64,000 nucleotides of DNA from Bifidobacterium animalis subsp. animalis ATCC 25527 (GTDB taxonomy: Bacteria; Actinomycetota; Actinomycetes; Actinomycetales; Bifidobacteriaceae): contig NC_017834.1 in the NCBI RefSeq assembly GCF_000260715.1, positions 496,001 to 560,000 of the forward strand, read 5' to 3'. Numbering within the stretch: the first letter of the stretch is position 1; each line of letters begins with the position of its first letter. A model generated the notes under the pieces. It was not told where the DNA came from, made no database searches, and was given only the letters and a program-made list of their open reading frames with translations. The position numbers and the translations under genes were made by a program. Positions 10,201-19,114 of the stretch are shown piece by piece.

Positions 10201-10654
10201 ACGCTTGCATTGGATCGACGCAAACGGCTCCGACCACTATGTGGATCTGCCGAAGCTCACCAAGAAGTACGCGGTGAATGATGCCACATTCAGCGAGAGC
10301 GACTACCCGCAGACCATGGCACAGCTCGAGCAGCAGGCTTCGGCAGAACTCCCTAAGAACTACAGCCTGGAAGATGTGCAGGTCATCGGAGACAACGGCG
10401 CCACCTATGCGCGCGGTCCGGATGGTAAGCCGTACCCGGATGGCGCGGCGCAATGGGGGCAGCTCGTGAAGTACTACTACAACCACAGCATCGTGCAATA
10501 CAACCTCACCCCAGACAACACCATCTCGACCATGCCGATCACCGGCGTGCACGGATTCTGGAACATCTTCACGCTGGCGGCACTCATTGCCGGCATTGTG
10601 CTCATCCCCACGTTGTATATGTTCGGTGCCATGCGCAGGCGCGGTGGAAAGTGA
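7202..10654 (+). CDS. Large cell-wall-anchored surface protein
   Basis: About 1150 residues. A signal peptide starts MRRVIAACAACAMMLGLFAV and is probably cut after SSAYA. The end carries a sortase-like MPITG, a hydrophobic stretch LAALIAGIVLIPTLYMFG and the basic tail RRRGGK, so it should be linked to peptidoglycan and exposed. The ectodomain is rich in Thr, Ser, Asn and Gly, with no catalytic motif that I recognise; it suggests beta-sandwich adhesin modules. The ATG at 7202 has GGGGG just upstream; ATG 7181 is an alternative with no SD. It lies between rplQ and truA, which are often adjacent, suggesting lineage-specific insertion. A sortase gene is not in the window. Confidence 0.8.
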   Translation: MRRVIAACAACAMMLGLFAVPVSSAYAQSQDVGATSQSIQAQGSGATATAADTATTSDKAAKADDDIAEADDTVTPNTGDPKPEEVKAYTDSGDLLASLQLNRDNVGNVPALKNSDTQNLIVTFSAAGKPGDVFTITIPKSVPNSSGVYGTNNFQKLPADIGSTTSTQNADGSTTFTYTFTAASSANATINLGQGNNYTGQTSPMSYVGTMVKTIIWTYNGKQLPPAHFTQVIKPDIKPTSLVRIAPTTQQSPAISVNTDYTYQITINETSGVGTNGYSSNQINSAVNYGTVIRIPVPEGFTLNEAATMERNDFVNGDKTTITQPEGTSGDIVITVPKGSGSQMWQWKPGYRIVGKFSRAAPDKQTAVTAPGPITIVQQQLNPDGQMTELTIDEPAWSEALKSKDDTKFCADGTNACLSLSITGSSYSNELLLPTNPEGLMPTTSNLRTLNFVGFGNNSASALEWPLLTIDVPSGFDATSVVTPVNQAKLPGLTTYKYKITLLDGTVMEGSVDAGATITSSIGSPMRTIELSPNLIAAGSNTNVADSGLIYSCGMRVDNNTSCFGDNSDVVVLRINGKLSATYDDGTPVKVGDKFTTSLMLSTDQYTMKDPNTKQKVSLNGIVKNTQTVISRADLKATFGTYTSQDSETAGVKNSASMAISRSYWGNPTTQYVYEPIFYYVLPPSFVYDKAKGLVNTNEYPGQPYKEPKVTSAQTNDGREVVKIDFTGTGYWFDTFKGANQTIMLNISPDALVGQYPWQIYVHSPKTKLTQSVSAPSNLSYTMGDRDVALVGNGSFTVDAAKALRMTQLSQGNESTMFETSTRSNIYEAKNGFKDIRTMRFAIAIINGSTQDLQNVHHYVNLPQRGDAAGNGFTVTMTGPATMEQLPGATTEPINEVRYSTSLAPLDNTEPDPSTYVTADKVTNWSAIKSIMVTLPTLNAGSVAGRLIIPGIDPTLMIDATKSAAISTGLYADNLTPIIVRANDKSAARITVGGHATITARLHWIDANGSDHYVDLPKLTKKYAVNDATFSESDYPQTMAQLEQQASAELPKNYSLEDVQVIGDNGATYARGPDGKPYPDGAAQWGQLVKYYYNHSIVQYNLTPDNTISTMPITGVHGFWNIFTLAALIAGIVLIPTLYMFGAMRRRGGK

Positions 10655-10671
10655 GATGCTAAGCTCGTGGC

Positions 10672-11574
10672 GTGACACGTTTACGAATCGACTTGGCCTA
10701 TAACGGCGCCGGCTTCCACGGATGGGCGGTGCAGCCCGATCGCAGGACCGTGCAGGGCGTCATTGAAGAGGCGTTGGGCAGGATTCTGCATGGGCATGGG
10801 GAGCATGCCGAAGCACCCAGGCTCACCGTCGCCGGACGCACGGACGCCGGTGTGCACGCCTCGCATCAGGTGTGTCACGTCGACGTTTCCGATCAGGCAC
10901 TTGCACGCTGCGTTGGCCACATGCAGGTGACTGCGGTGAAGGCGCTGGAGACCAGACTGTCACGCATGATGCCCGACGACATTGCCATCCATGCGGTTTC
11001 GGTGGCACCGGACGGCTTTGACGCGCGCTTCTCCGCACTCGAGCGCACCTATGTATATCGGATCGTCGACGCGCGCGTGCCTTGGGATCCGAGACTGAGG
11101 GATTTCGTATGGCGCACCGACCGCGAACTCGACATCGCGCAGATGAATGCCGCCGCCGCTCTCACACTCGGACTGCATGACTTCGGTTCGTTCGCCATCG
11201 CGAATCCCGGAGGCACGACGATCCGCGAGGTGAAGACCGCCTACTGGCAGCGCGTACCCACCCGGTCTCTGATCGAACCAGGCATGGGGGAGCGCTACCA
11301 TGCGCCTGCCGTGGAATCTGGACTGCTGTGCTTCACGATTGTCGCCGACGCCTTCGCTCGCAACATGGTGCGTTCGCTCGTAGGTGCCTGCGTGCAGGTG
11401 GGCATGGGCAAACGGGACGTGGATTGGTTCGCCGGCAAGATGCATGTGCCATTGCGCGAAGGATCCACTGGACCGATCGCGCCCCAGGGGCTCACGCTCG
11501 AGCACATCGCCTATCCAGCCGACGGCGAGCTCGCCGCGCGGGCAGAGCGAATCCGTGCCAAGCGCACGCTCTAG
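10672..11574 (+). CDS. truA: tRNA pseudouridine(38-40) synthase TruA
   Basis: Modifies U38, U39 and U40 in the anticodon arm of tRNAs. The 300-residue protein begins MTRLRIDLAYNGAGFHGWAV and carries the catalytic Asp58 in GRTDAGVHA. The second conserved region FARNMVRSLVGACVQVG lies near residues 227-243. The GTG at 10672 has no SD; TAAGCT at 10660-10665 lies six bases upstream, so the mRNA may be leaderless. It follows the surface-protein gene by only 17 bases and is followed by a non-coding stretch with hairpin repeats. Confidence 0.95.
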   Translation: MTRLRIDLAYNGAGFHGWAVQPDRRTVQGVIEEALGRILHGHGEHAEAPRLTVAGRTDAGVHASHQVCHVDVSDQALARCVGHMQVTAVKALETRLSRMMPDDIAIHAVSVAPDGFDARFSALERTYVYRIVDARVPWDPRLRDFVWRTDRELDIAQMNAAAALTLGLHDFGSFAIANPGGTTIREVKTAYWQRVPTRSLIEPGMGERYHAPAVESGLLCFTIVADAFARNMVRSLVGACVQVGMGKRDVDWFAGKMHVPLREGSTGPIAPQGLTLEHIAYPADGELAARAERIRAKRTL

Positions 11575-11623
11575 CGAATGCTCACAGCTTCGCGCATTCT
11601 CCTTCCCGCTGGCTCTATTCCCC

Positions 11624-11670
11624 TGCGTAATTGGGGACGTCTGCTGCGTGTAAGTGTCTCCTTTTACGCA
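11624..11670 (+). repeat. 47-bp hairpin repeat, copy 1
   Basis: Starts TGCGTAATTGGGGAC and ends GTCTCCTTTTACGCA. The two ends are imperfect reverse complements, so the unit can fold into one hairpin. It belongs to a six-copy family in this window. Its 3' flank is rich in GATTG and TTGGCAGATTG repeats that resemble the flank of copy 2. Confidence 0.8.
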
Positions 11671-11741
11671 GATTGTTGGCAGATTGGTGGTGGATTGGTG
11701 GCGATTGTTGGCAGATCGTTGGTCGTGCATGGTTATTGGTT

Positions 11742-11788
11742 GGCGTAATTGGGGACATGTGTTGTGTGTAGATGTCCCTTTTTACGCA
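11742..11788 (+). repeat. 47-bp hairpin repeat, copy 2
   Basis: Starts GGCGTAATTGGGGACA and ends TGTCCCTTTTTACGCA, in the same orientation as copy 1 about 118 bp away. It is followed by GATTGCTGGCAGACTGTTG, a degenerate version of the flank of copy 1, so the mobile or amplified unit extends beyond the hairpin. It lies about 80 bp from the 3' end of tRNA-Ser(CGA). Confidence 0.8.
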
Positions 11789-11830
11789 GATTGCTGGCAG
11801 ACTGTTGATGGTGCAGGATAGGCAGGCAGG

Positions 11831-11860
11831 GAAAGAAAAAGCCCGCGACAAAGCGCGGGC
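11831..11860 (-). terminator. Terminator of tRNA-Ser(CGA)
   Basis: Read on the minus strand, a 7-bp GC stem (GCCCGCG/CGCGGGC, 11841-11860) is followed by TTTTTCTTTCCC. It lies just past the 3' end of the tRNA gene. Confidence 0.85.
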
Positions 11861-11866
11861 TGAAGG

Positions 11867-11952
11867 CGGATGAGGCGAGATTCGAACTCGCGGAGGGGGT
11901 TGCCCTCACACGCTTTCGAGGCGTGCTCCTTAGACCGCTCGGACACTCATCC
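11867..11952 (-). tRNA. tRNA-Ser, anticodon CGA
   Basis: An 86-nt gene with acceptor arms GGATGAG/CTCATCC and discriminator G. The anticodon loop CTCGAAA sits on a CACGC/GCGTG stem, giving CGA, which reads UCG codons. A long variable arm (AGGGCAACCCCCT region) and the T-arm GCGAGTTCGAATCTCGC are as expected for a serine tRNA. CCA is not encoded. A second serine tRNA (TGA) is at 25615-25699. Confidence 0.95.
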
Positions 11953-12096
11953 ATGTGCTTGCCAAAACAAGCAACTTATCTATTATGCCACACCGTGTCA
12001 ACAAGTCAAATTCGGAATGTCGTTTTTGCATGCCATGAGCATGACGTGCGCGCCGGCATATGGCAATCTGCGGGAATGACGGTGCGATGCCGTGGC

Positions 12097-13008
12097 TCAG
12101 GAGGAGAACAGCGCATAGTCGGCGCTTGGGTACCCCAAATCGAACGCGGTGACGGCATGCGTGGCAATGAGCAGAGACAGCTGCAGCAGCGCGTCCGACG
12201 ATTGAGATTGTGCGGTGGCGATGTCGGAGGCGGCCAGATTGTCGACGCGCTGCAGTTGCTCGCGTGCGCAATCCATTTCGACAATCGCCGGGGTGCGGGT
12301 GCGCAATCCGGTCGCAGGGTCGGTTGCGTTCACCTCCGATGTGGTGAGCATGCGGGTGTCGTAGACCTTGCGGCGAATGTCCTGCGCGCCTTTCGACAGC
12401 ATGGTCAGGCGTGCTGCGGCCTCCTTGTGATTGTCGCTCATGGTGAGCAGCGTGGCGTTCGCGGCCAGTCTGCGCACGAATTCTGTATCGGCGGAGGTGT
12501 TCGCGGAAGTGGGGGCGAAACTGTCGTAGCGTCCGGCGAGCACTTCGGCAGCGAAACCGGCGCGATCCTCGGCAAGCGCAATCGTAGCCAGCGCCTCACC
12601 CGGCAGATCAAGCGAATCGACGGTGTCGAGCTTCGTCACTGTGAGCGGCGCATACGCAAAACCGAAGTGATTCGCGGCAAGACGAGTGAAATGCTGTGCC
12701 TGAGCGCTGTGCATCGTGGCATCGCCGAATTGGGAGGGGCACTGCAATGCCACATTGAGCCAGTCATGCTGGGCGAGCGAAGCGGTGAAATACCGCAGAT
12801 AGAGCGGAATATTCGCGTCGCCCATCGTGTTGGAATACGATTGCGCGGTCTCGAGGAACCGTTCGCATGGGCCGAGCTCCTGCTCCTGTTCGGCGCGACC
12901 TGCGATTCTGGGGGCCGAGCATGCGGTCACGCCAATAAATGCGAGCGTGGTGAGGGCAACCGCCACCGTGCGTGCGCATACGGAAAGGAAACGGTGACGT
13001 GTCTGCAT
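12097..13008 (-). CDS. Predicted lipoprotein, function unknown
   Basis: A 303-residue protein. The N-terminus is basic (MQTRHR), followed by a hydrophobic stretch ending in the lipobox VTAC with Cys30, so it is probably a lipoprotein on the outer face of the membrane. The rest is Ala/Thr/Leu-rich and predicted helical, with no domain I recognise; the spacing of LAANATLLTMSDN and LLQLSLLIATHAV suggests a helical bundle. It is transcribed opposite to nusA, 112 bases away. DUF-type lipoproteins next to nusA occur in other actinobacteria, but I cannot name this family. Confidence 0.7.
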   Translation of the reverse strand: MQTRHRFLSVCARTVAVALTTLAFIGVTACSAPRIAGRAEQEQELGPCERFLETAQSYSNTMGDANIPLYLRYFTASLAQHDWLNVALQCPSQFGDATMHSAQAQHFTRLAANHFGFAYAPLTVTKLDTVDSLDLPGEALATIALAEDRAGFAAEVLAGRYDSFAPTSANTSADTEFVRRLAANATLLTMSDNHKEAAARLTMLSKGAQDIRRKVYDTRMLTTSEVNATDPATGLRTRTPAIVEMDCAREQLQRVDNLAASDIATAQSQSSDALLQLSLLIATHAVTAFDLGYPSADYALFSS

Positions 13009-13120
13009 GAATACCTAGAATAATAGAGACTATGACTAAATGGGCTTATGCCTTCCGCGCAGGAATGCGCCATGCTGAATAACTGAATAACTGAACAGAC
13101 TTCAACGGAGGTCACCAACT

Positions 13121-14197
13121 TTGAAACTCGATTTGAACGGAATCCACGCACTCGCACAGGAACAGGGAATCGATGCGGAGACCGTGGATGCCGCACTGTC
13201 GGAGGCGTTGCGACTCGCCTATTTGAAAATGCCGCATGCCGCGAAACACGCCCGAGTCGAACTCGACCCGCGCGCCGGCAGCTTCACCATCTGGGCTCGT
13301 GACGAGATTGCGCAGGAACCCACCGAAGACAATCCGCACCCCGCTCCGGAATTGGGAGAGGAATACGATGACACCCCGCATGATTTCGGCCGTCTGGCCG
13401 CGTCCACTGCGCGCCAGGTGATCCAGCAGCTCTTCCGCAAGGCGGAGGACGACCGCGTGTTCGGCGCCTTCAGCGGCCAGCGCGGCAAGCTGATCACCGG
13501 CGTGGTGCAGCAGGATGTCAAAGATCCCGCCAATGTGCACGTTGCCGTCGGCGATGTGGAGGCACTGCTGCCACGTCGTGAGCAGGTGCCCGGCGAACGC
13601 TACCGCCATGGCGAGCGCATTCGCGTGTACGTGACGACGGTGGCCCGCGGGCTCAAGGGACCGGAGATCATCGTCTCCCGTTCGCATCCGGAGCTCGTGC
13701 GGCGCCTGTTCGAACGCGAGGTGCCGGAGCTGGCATCCGGCGCCGTGTCGATCATGGCCATCGCCCGCGAGGCGGGCGCCCGCACGAAGATCGCCGTGCG
13801 TGCCAATACGCCAGGCATCAATCCGAAGGGTGCGCTCATCGGCCCAGGCGGTTCGCGTGTGCGTGCGGTGATGGAGAACCTCGGCTCTGAGAAGATCGAC
13901 ATCATCGACTGGTCGGCCAATCCGGCCGAGTTCATTGCGGCGGCGCTCTCGCCTGCAGTGGTCTCGGGTGTGCAGGTGATCAGCGAGAAGAACCAGACGG
14001 CCATCGCGTTCATCAATGACGGTCAGCTCTCGCTCGCCATTGGCAAGGAGGGCCAGAACGCCCGTCTCGCCGCAAAGCTCACCGGATGGAAGATTGGCAT
14101 CGAATCCAATTCCGCCCATGCCGCAAAACTGCGTGAACAGGCGGCGAAGGCGGCCGATGGGACACAGTCCGGCAATGCCGAGGAGAGCGCCGAATAG
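13121..14197 (+). CDS. nusA: Transcription termination/antitermination factor NusA
   Basis: Binds RNA polymerase and nascent RNA to modulate pausing, termination and antitermination. The 358-residue protein has an N-terminal polymerase-binding domain (about 1-120), an S1 domain (about 125-195), and two KH domains marked by INPKGALIGPGGSRVRAV and AIGKEGQNARLAAKLTGW. It lacks the C-terminal acidic repeats of the E. coli protein, as other actinobacterial versions do. The start is TTG at 13121 with GGAGG at 13107-13111. No rimP is seen upstream and no ylxR lies between it and infB. Confidence 0.95.
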   Translation: MKLDLNGIHALAQEQGIDAETVDAALSEALRLAYLKMPHAAKHARVELDPRAGSFTIWARDEIAQEPTEDNPHPAPELGEEYDDTPHDFGRLAASTARQVIQQLFRKAEDDRVFGAFSGQRGKLITGVVQQDVKDPANVHVAVGDVEALLPRREQVPGERYRHGERIRVYVTTVARGLKGPEIIVSRSHPELVRRLFEREVPELASGAVSIMAIAREAGARTKIAVRANTPGINPKGALIGPGGSRVRAVMENLGSEKIDIIDWSANPAEFIAAALSPAVVSGVQVISEKNQTAIAFINDGQLSLAIGKEGQNARLAAKLTGWKIGIESNSAHAAKLREQAAKAADGTQSGNAEESAE

Positions 14198-14218
14198 GCG
14201 TTTCCCTGACGGCGTTTT

Positions 14219-14244
14219 CGCGGCGCTGCACATCCAGCGCCGCG
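14219..14244 (+). terminator. Hairpin between nusA and infB
   Basis: CGCGGCGCTG pairs perfectly with CAGCGCCGCG around the loop CACATC, 22 bases after nusA. There is no T-run, so termination would be partial at best. It may regulate read-through into infB. Confidence 0.4.
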
Positions 14245-14407
14245 GGTATGCTTGCCTTTGGTCGAAACACGGTCATTGCACCGTGCGAAGGCGTGAAAGA
14301 GGTAGAAACAACATGGTTGCACGATGAGAAGCCATCAGCTCGCCGTGAGAACACAATAGCCGCGCCAATACGCGGCTGACACACACAAAAACTTTAGGAG
14401 ATATTGA

Positions 14408-17242
14408 GTGGCGAAAGCACGCGTATACGAATTGGCCAAGGAACTTGGCGTAGACAGCAAGACCGTTCTTGAGAAGCTCAAGGACATGGGCGAGTTTGTC
14501 AAATCCGCGTCATCCACGGTGGAGGCCCCGGTCGTGCGCAGACTGAAGGCGGCCTTCCCGAAGGACGGCGGCAATGATTCCAAGCCGGCGGCGAAGAAGA
14601 GCTCCGCACCCAAGCCGGGTGCACCAGCAGCGGCGAAGCCTGCCGCGACGCCCGCCGCAGTAGCCGGTGCAACTCCGGCAACGGCAGCCCCGTCCGCACC
14701 GAAGCCGGGCCAGCGATCCAACACGGGCGCCAAGCCTGGCGCCCATAACACCCGCAGGAACGAGCAGACCCCACGTCCAGGCCAGAACGCCGGCCAGCGT
14801 GGTGCGACTCCGCGCCCGCACGCCCCAGGCAAGCCGGGTGCCAATGCCGGCGGCACTCGCAACGGAGGTAAGGCTGCACCCGCTCCGCATACCCCTCAGC
14901 ACGGCGGCAACCGCGGCGGTTCCAACAATGCGCCGAAGCCGGGAGCCAATGCGGCCCAGCATGCGCCACGTCCGGGCAACAACCCGTTCAGCCGTAAGCA
15001 GGGCATGCACACACCCACGCCGGGAGACATCCCGCGTCCGCATCCGATGGCGCGTCCGACGGTCAATAACAACGAACGCCGTGGCGGAGGCAATGGTCGA
15101 CCGGGTCAGCGTGGAGGCTTCCGCCCACGTCCGGGCCAAGGCGGTAGCGGTGCCCCGAAGCCGGGTTCCTGGGGTCAGCATCGTCAGGGTGCAGGCAGCG
15201 GTAGCGGTCGTCCGGGTGGTAACCGTTTCGGTGGCGGCAACGGCGGCAACAACTTCCAGAACAATGGTCCAAGCAACGGTCCATCGCGCGGTGGCGGCCG
15301 TGGTCGCGGCGGCACAGCCGGCGCCTTCGGCCGTCAGGGCGGCAAGTCCTCGAAGGCTCGCAAGAACCGTTTGGCGAAGCGTCACGAATACGAAGAGCTG
15401 AAAGCACCGGTCATCGGCGGTGTGCGCATCCCCACCGGTAACGGCCAGACCATCCGTCTGCGGCAGGGCGCCTCGCTGGCGGATCTCGCCGAGAAAATCA
15501 ACGTGAATCCGGCGGCGCTGGTCACCGTGCTGTTCCACTTGGGTGAGATGGCCACGGCCACCCAGTCACTCGACGAATCCACGTTCCAGATCCTTGGCGA
15601 GGAAATCGGTTGGAACATCAAGATCGTTTCCGCCGAAGAGGAAGACAAGGAGCTGCTCCAGCAGTTCGACATCGACCTCGAGAGCGAGGAGCTGCAGGAG
15701 GACGCCGACCTGAAGCCGCGTCCTCCGGTGGTCACCGTCATGGGCCACGTCGACCACGGCAAGACCCGACTGCTCGACACGATCCGCCGCACCAACGTCA
15801 TCGCCCGTGAGGCCGGCGGCATCACGCAGCGCATCGGTGCATACCAGGTCACCGTGGATCTCGAGGGTGAGGAACGCAAGATCACGTTCCTTGACACCCC
15901 CGGCCACGAGGCCTTCACCGCCATGCGTGCCCGTGGCGCGGAGCTCACCGACATCGCGATCCTCGTGGTGGCTGCCGACGACGGCGTGATGCCGCAGACC
16001 GTCGAAGCCATCAACCACGCGCAGTCGGCCCATGTGCCGATCGTCGTGGCCGTGAACAAGATCGATGTGCCCGGTGCAAACCCCGAGAAGGTGCGTGGCC
16101 AGCTCACCGAATTCGGCCTCGTGCCGGAGGAGTACGGCGGCAGCACGATGTTCGTCGACATCTCCGCCAAGCAGGGCACGAACGTCGACAAGCTGCTCGA
16201 AGCGGTGCTGCTCACCGCCGACGCCGAGCTCGACCTGCGTGCGAACCCGGATATGGATGCCCGCGGTGCCACCGTGGAAGCCCGACTCGACAAGGGCCGC
16301 GGTGCTGTGGCGACCGTGCTTGTGCAGTCCGGCACGCTCCACATCGGCGACTCGATCGTGGCCGGTACCTCGTATGGCCGTGTGCGCGCCATGCTCGACG
16401 AGAACGGCAAGCACATGAAGGAGGCGCTGCCGTCAACGCCTGTGCAGGTGCTCGGCCTCACCTCGGTGCCCACCGCAGGCGATCTGTTCCTCGTGGCTCC
16501 GGATGACCGCGCGGCACGCCAGATCGCCGAGAAGCGCCAGGCCACGGAACGTGCGGCCCAGCTCGCGAAGCGCCGCAAGGTGGTTTCGCTCGAGGAGTTC
16601 AAGAAGAAGTTCGCCGAGTCCGAGATCGACATGCTCAACATCGTGATCAAGGGCGACTCCTCCGGTTCGGTGGAGGCGCTCGAGGACTCCCTCATGAAGA
16701 TCGAGGTCTCCGACGAGGTGGGCATTCAGGTGATCCACCGCGGCGTTGGCGCCATCACGCAGAACGACGTGAACCTCGCCTCCGTCGACAAGGCCGTGAT
16801 CATCGGCTTCAACGTGCGCCCGAACCGCCAGGTGGCGGATCTCGCGGAGCGCGAGGGCGTGGAGATCAAGTACTATTCGGTCATCTACAAGGCGATCGAA
16901 GACATCGAGGCGTCGCTTAAGGGCATGCTCAAGCCGGAATACGAGGAGGTCACCACCTCCCACTCCGAGATCCGCGAGATCTTCCGCTCGTCGAAGTTCG
17001 GCAACATCGCCGGCGTCATGGTGCTCGACGGCGAGGTCAAGCGCGGCACGAAGGCCCGCATTCTGCGCGACGGCGTGACCACGTTCAACGACCTTGAGAT
17101 CTCGTCGCTGCGCCGCTTCAAGGACGACGTCAAGAGCGTCACCGAAGGATACGAGGCCGGCATCAACCTCGGCAACTTCAACGACATCGAGATCGGCGAC
17201 GTCATCGAGACCTTCGAGATGCGCGAGATCGAGCGCAAGTAG
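14408..17242 (+). CDS. infB: Translation initiation factor IF-2
   Basis: GTPase that brings initiator tRNA to the 30S subunit and promotes subunit joining. It is 944 residues long. An N-terminal helix domain (1-50) is followed by a Gly/Pro/Arg/Asn-rich low-complexity stretch to about residue 315. The GTPase domain carries [20 protein letters not shown] and NKID. Domains II-IV follow, with [15 protein letters not shown] near the centre of the C-terminal half. The GTG at 14408 is preceded by AGGAG at 14396-14400. Genes rbfA, truB and ribF follow in the usual order. Confidence 0.97.
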   Translation: MAKARVYELAKELGVDSKTVLEKLKDMGEFVKSASSTVEAPVVRRLKAAFPKDGGNDSKPAAKKSSAPKPGAPAAAKPAATPAAVAGATPATAAPSAPKPGQRSNTGAKPGAHNTRRNEQTPRPGQNAGQRGATPRPHAPGKPGANAGGTRNGGKAAPAPHTPQHGGNRGGSNNAPKPGANAAQHAPRPGNNPFSRKQGMHTPTPGDIPRPHPMARPTVNNNERRGGGNGRPGQRGGFRPRPGQGGSGAPKPGSWGQHRQGAGSGSGRPGGNRFGGGNGGNNFQNNGPSNGPSRGGGRGRGGTAGAFGRQGGKSSKARKNRLAKRHEYEELKAPVIGGVRIPTGNGQTIRLRQGASLADLAEKINVNPAALVTVLFHLGEMATATQSLDESTFQILGEEIGWNIKIVSAEEEDKELLQQFDIDLESEELQEDADLKPRPPVVTVMGHVDHGKTRLLDTIRRTNVIAREAGGITQRIGAYQVTVDLEGEERKITFLDTPGHEAFTAMRARGAELTDIAILVVAADDGVMPQTVEAINHAQSAHVPIVVAVNKIDVPGANPEKVRGQLTEFGLVPEEYGGSTMFVDISAKQGTNVDKLLEAVLLTADAELDLRANPDMDARGATVEARLDKGRGAVATVLVQSGTLHIGDSIVAGTSYGRVRAMLDENGKHMKEALPSTPVQVLGLTSVPTAGDLFLVAPDDRAARQIAEKRQATERAAQLAKRRKVVSLEEFKKKFAESEIDMLNIVIKGDSSGSVEALEDSLMKIEVSDEVGIQVIHRGVGAITQNDVNLASVDKAVIIGFNVRPNRQVADLAEREGVEIKYYSVIYKAIEDIEASLKGMLKPEYEEVTTSHSEIREIFRSSKFGNIAGVMVLDGEVKRGTKARILRDGVTTFNDLEISSLRRFKDDVKSVTEGYEAGINLGNFNDIEIGDVIETFEMREIERK

Positions 17243-17278
17243 TCTGCAATTCGTAGACCGCATGCGCGAGTAACGCAG

Positions 17279-17315
17279 GCAGACGCCCATAGCCCACCCG
17301 GCTACGGGCGTCTGC
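17279..17315 (+). terminator. Terminator after infB
   Basis: A 16-bp stem with one mismatch, GCAGACGCCCATAGCC against GGCTACGGGCGTCTGC, loop CACCC, followed by CGTTTTC. It separates infB from rbfA. Confidence 0.8.
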
Positions 17316-17397
17316 CGTTTTCACCCAATGCACATGGCGGTTTTCGACTAGTGTTGAATAGCAGAACCGCACAGGACGTCAAACAGTAAGGAACACC

Positions 17398-18051
17398 ATG
17401 CAGGGAACCAATCCTCGCGCCGCACGCATCGCGGCGCTCATCCAGCGTGTGATCGCCTCGAATATGGAATCCACGTTGCACGACAAGCGACTCAAGAACG
17501 TGACGATCACCGACGTCAAGGTGACCAATGATCTCCAGCTCGCCAAGATCTACTGGACCACGTTGAGCCGGGACGGTCATGAGGAGGGCGAACGCAAGCG
17601 CGCCAAGGAGGCGCTCAACCAGGCCAAGGGACGCTTGCGCACCATGGTGGGCGCAAAGGCCGGTCTGCGCCTGACCCCGCAGCTCCAGTTCATCTTCGAC
17701 GAGGTGCCCGGCGAGGCGCATGAGATCGAAGACATTCTCTCGCTGGCACGCAAGCGCGACGAGGAGCTCGCCCGCATGCGCGCGAACGCCGCCTACGCTG
17801 GCGACGCCGACCCATACCGCCACGACGACGAGACCGAGGAGGCCGTGGAGGAGGAACTGGACGAGCAGGAGCACGAGAACAAGGACGAATACACCGAATA
17901 CCCGGGCGACGTGGTGGAAGTGGAGGAATTCGAGGACTTCGACAACAGTGGCGACGACCTCGAGCATTCCGACGACGACCCTGTGGATCCGGTGGCGACC
18001 GACCCGGCATCCACCATCGACACCATCGACGACTACGACGAGGACAAGTAA
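17398..18051 (+). CDS. rbfA: Ribosome-binding factor A with long acidic tail
   Basis: Acts in 16S rRNA 5' maturation and cold adaptation of the 30S subunit. Residues 1-118 form the RbfA KH-like domain (NPRAARIAALIQRVIASNME, then KNVTITDVKVTNDLQ). The family is usually 120-150 residues, but this protein has 217. The extra 95 or so residues are extremely rich in Asp and Glu (for example DDETEEAVEEELDEQEHEN) and probably disordered. AAGGA precedes the ATG. It is 4 bases from truB, so the two are probably co-translated. Confidence 0.94.
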   Translation: MQGTNPRAARIAALIQRVIASNMESTLHDKRLKNVTITDVKVTNDLQLAKIYWTTLSRDGHEEGERKRAKEALNQAKGRLRTMVGAKAGLRLTPQLQFIFDEVPGEAHEIEDILSLARKRDEELARMRANAAYAGDADPYRHDDETEEAVEEELDEQEHENKDEYTEYPGDVVEVEEFEDFDNSGDDLEHSDDDPVDPVATDPASTIDTIDDYDEDK

Positions 18052-18054
18052 GGC

Positions 18055-19107
18055 GTGGGCACCGGAAAACGCGACGCGAAGGTGAACGGCGTGCTCATTG
18101 TAGACAAGCCGCAGGGCGTGACCAGTCACGACATCGTGGCGGCCGTGCGTGCCGCGCTGCGCACCAGGAAGGTGGGGCACGCCGGCACGCTCGACCCGAT
18201 GGCCACCGGCGCGCTCGTGATCGGCGTGGGCCAAGCCACGCGCCTGCTGCAGTACATTGTCGAGCATACGAAAACCTACAGCGCCACGATGCGCTTCGGT
18301 CAGCGCACGACCACCGATGACGCCGACGGTGAGTTCGTGGAACGGAAATCCACGGCCGCCATGCTGCCGACGCTCGAACAGGTGTGCGAAGCCGTGACGA
18401 ACGAATACACCGGCGACATCGAACAGATTCCAAACGCCGTCTCCGCGATCAAGGTGCACGGCCAACGCGCCTACGATCTGGCCCGTGAAGGGCGGCATGT
18501 CGATCTCAAGGCGCGCCGGGTGACCGTGCATGCGTTCGATGTGCTCGGTGGTCGGCAAACGCAGGCCGCGGACGGCACGCCGGTGTTCGATGTCGACGTG
18601 CGCGTCACCTGCTCGGCAGGTACCTACATTCGCGCGCTCGCCCGCGATCTCGGCAATGATTTCCATTGCGGCGCGCATCTGACCCGCCTGCGCAGGGAAG
18701 CGGTGGGGGCGTTCCGCGTACGTGACGCCCGCATTGTGCGCGCGCATGCCGAGGCACGCACCTTCGTGAACCGCGACGGCGAGGAGATCACCCGCAATCG
18801 CGCGGTGCTCGATTGTGTGGGAGAAGATTTGGCCGGGCATCTGCTCACGATGGTGCAGGCCGCACAGCTCACGCTGCCGGTGCTCGCCGTGAGTGAAGCG
18901 CAGGCGGCGGATTTGCGTTTCGGTAGGAGAATCGTTGCACAGGCACCGACCGACGATGAACGACCGGCACACCACCACGGCGAGCACGTGTGGGCCGCCA
19001 TTGGGTCCGCCGATGGCGAGCCTGAAGTCGTGGCGATTGTCGAGCGCGCGAAACACCACGAATTCAAGCCGGTGACGGTGTTCGCGGCGAATACGGGAAA
19101 CGAGTAG
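18055..19107 (+). CDS. truB: tRNA pseudouridine(55) synthase TruB
   Basis: Forms the conserved pseudouridine 55 in the T loop of tRNAs. The 350-residue protein has the start region VNGVLIVDKPQGVTSHDIV and catalytic Asp47 in GHAGTLDPMATG. The YSATMRFGQRTTTDD-like segment and the second conserved CSAGTYIRALARDLG follow; the C-terminus is a PUA-like region. The GTG at 18055 is only 4 bases past the rbfA stop. Its stop is 7 bases before ribF. Confidence 0.96.
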   Translation: MGTGKRDAKVNGVLIVDKPQGVTSHDIVAAVRAALRTRKVGHAGTLDPMATGALVIGVGQATRLLQYIVEHTKTYSATMRFGQRTTTDDADGEFVERKSTAAMLPTLEQVCEAVTNEYTGDIEQIPNAVSAIKVHGQRAYDLAREGRHVDLKARRVTVHAFDVLGGRQTQAADGTPVFDVDVRVTCSAGTYIRALARDLGNDFHCGAHLTRLRREAVGAFRVRDARIVRAHAEARTFVNRDGEEITRNRAVLDCVGEDLAGHLLTMVQAAQLTLPVLAVSEAQAADLRFGRRIVAQAPTDDERPAHHHGEHVWAAIGSADGEPEVVAIVERAKHHEFKPVTVFAANTGNE

Positions 19108-19114
19108 AGGATAT

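Noticed and set aside
11923..13023. Plus-strand open frame opposite the lipoprotein gene
   Set aside because: It begins inside tRNA-Ser(CGA) and is antisense to a gene with a clear signal peptide and lipobox.
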